Notes under the pieces: generated by a model
Told to the model about the DNA's origin: nothing
Database searches by the model: none
What the model saw: the letters and a program-made list of their open reading frames with translations, nothing else
Position numbers and translations under genes: made by a program
Part shown: one piece after another, positions 63,580-64,000 of the stretch
Position numbering within the stretch: the stretch's first letter is position 1
How the letters are laid out: every line of letters begins with the position of its first letter
Assembly: GCA_013378335.1 (NCBI GenBank)
Contig: CP040556.1
Coordinates: forward strand, 992,001 to 1,056,000
DNA: 64,000 nucleotides
Source: Streptococcus sanguinis
GTDB lineage: Bacteria > Bacillota > Bacilli > Lactobacillales > Streptococcaceae
Direction of reading: 5' to 3'

Positions 63580-64000
63580 CTATTTATGGATAAAAGTACT
63601 AAAATCTTCCACAGAGTAACGTATTTTGGGGAAACCTTCAGATAGTTTTTTTCCAATAGGCAAAAGAAGAATTGGATCTAATTCGGGATCAATTTCAAAT
63701 GTAGTCATGATGGCTTCAAAATCAACACCTCGCATGGGGACAGAGTCATAACCATACGCTTGGGCAACATACATTAAATTCATGGCAAATAGACCTAAAT
63801 CAAAGCGTAGTCCTTCTTTATCCTTATCCTCGGGATGTAAAGAAAAATAAGCTTCAATCCTTTTTTTACGACCTTCACCCTCAGAAGAGTCCATTATACC
63901 ATTTTGGATATAGAATGTTAGTAGTTTGTCAATGTCATAGGCCTTTTTATCACCAAGCAGTAGAAAGACAGCAGAAGCATCTGCTACTTGCTGTTGTTGA
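63580..64000 (-). CDS. Nitroreductase family protein, 5' end cut by window
   Basis: The frame runs from the stop at 63580 to the window edge without a stop, so about 140 C-terminal residues are visible. Features include QVADASAVFLLLGD, FDLGLFAMNLMYVAQAYGYDSVPMRG and ILLLPIGK, which match FMN-dependent nitroreductases (the second FMN-contact helix and the terminal IGY/IGK strand). Substrate unknown. The ATG at 63894 is internal, not the start. Confidence 0.85.
   Translation of the reverse strand, partial: QQQQVADASAVFLLLGDKKAYDIDKLLTFYIQNGIMDSSEGEGRKKRIEAYFSLHPEDKDKEGLRFDLGLFAMNLMYVAQAYGYDSVPMRGVDFEAIMTTFEIDPELDPILLLPIGKKLSEGFPKIRYSVEDFSTFIHK

Noticed and set aside
1..64000. CRISPR arrays, rRNA, tRNA, insertion sequences and prophage genes
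   Set aside because: I looked for regularly spaced repeats, transposase-like proteins and phage structural genes and saw none.

Overview
The window looks like a chromosomal segment of an oral (viridans-type) Streptococcus of the sanguinis/gordonii kind. The evidence is a GlnPH-type ABC transporter with two fused binding domains, two AdcR-type zinc operators in front of histidine-triad surface proteins, a PyrR-attenuated pyrR-uraA-pyrB-carA-carB operon, streptococcal NiaR/NiaX and PnuC, rpsP-khpA, rimM-trmD, and a TelC-like LXG (type VII secretion) effector locus. The species assignment is inferred from gene content. I recognise no rRNA, tRNA, CRISPR array, prophage or insertion sequence.

Layout. 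1-1960: truncated glutamine/polar amino-acid ABC transporter (minus). 2.1-4.1 kb: two tandem CPBP membrane proteases. 4.3-6.3 kb: uvrB. 6.4-11.2 kb: an accessory stretch with a membrane-anchored PD-(D/E)XK-like protein, a DUF1697 protein, two disrupted membrane-protein genes, a NUDIX hydrolase, and an AT-rich FRG-domain gene lying between the NUDIX gene and a second partial copy of it. 11.2-13.6 kb: niacin regulator and transporter, yjdM and a membrane protein. 13.7-16.3 kb: zinc-regulated lipoprotein with histidine triads and leucine-rich repeats. 16.3-23.9 kb: pyrimidine operon. 23.9-28.5 kb: second zinc locus (adcAII and a Pht-like protein). 28.7-37.4 kb: a membrane protein, pepT, a four-gene SDR/glycosyltransferase cluster, a lone ferrochelatase, a pyrimidine-dimer-glycosylase-like protein and a HAD phosphatase. 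37.5-43.6 kb: lepA, small membrane genes, pnuC with a structured leader, a lipoprotein, a YkgJ-like protein and an AraC/GyrI regulator. 43.6-51.8 kb: a BtrH-like cysteine-protein gene set into the 3' end of the AraC locus, then a type I restriction-modification system. 51.9-58.1 kb: YjjG phosphatase, rpsP-khpA, KtrB/KtrA potassium uptake, a GNAT, a truncated VOC gene and an alpha/beta hydrolase. 58.2-61.5 kb: LXG toxin locus (Lap1-like, Lap2-like, TelC-like, TipC-like). 61.6-64.0 kb: a secreted protein, rimM, trmD and a truncated nitroreductase.

Two themes stand out. First, at least eleven frameshifts occur, each explained by loss of one base from a short homopolymer, in genes including carB, uraA, pepT, hsdM and hsdR. 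In every case restoring the lost bases gives one continuous gene, and carB and pepT then have their usual family lengths. This points to systematic sequencing or consensus error rather than true gene decay, and those genes are listed as disrupted as read. Second, two accessory genes (FRG and BtrH-like) each sit between a complete host gene and a duplicated 3' piece of that gene, with a terminator after the duplicate. This suggests a shared route of gene capture.

The AdcR sites probably tie the two surface-protein loci together as a zinc-scavenging regulon. NiaR, NiaX and PnuC together serve NAD precursor uptake. The restriction system and the neighbouring unknown accessory genes may have roles in defence.
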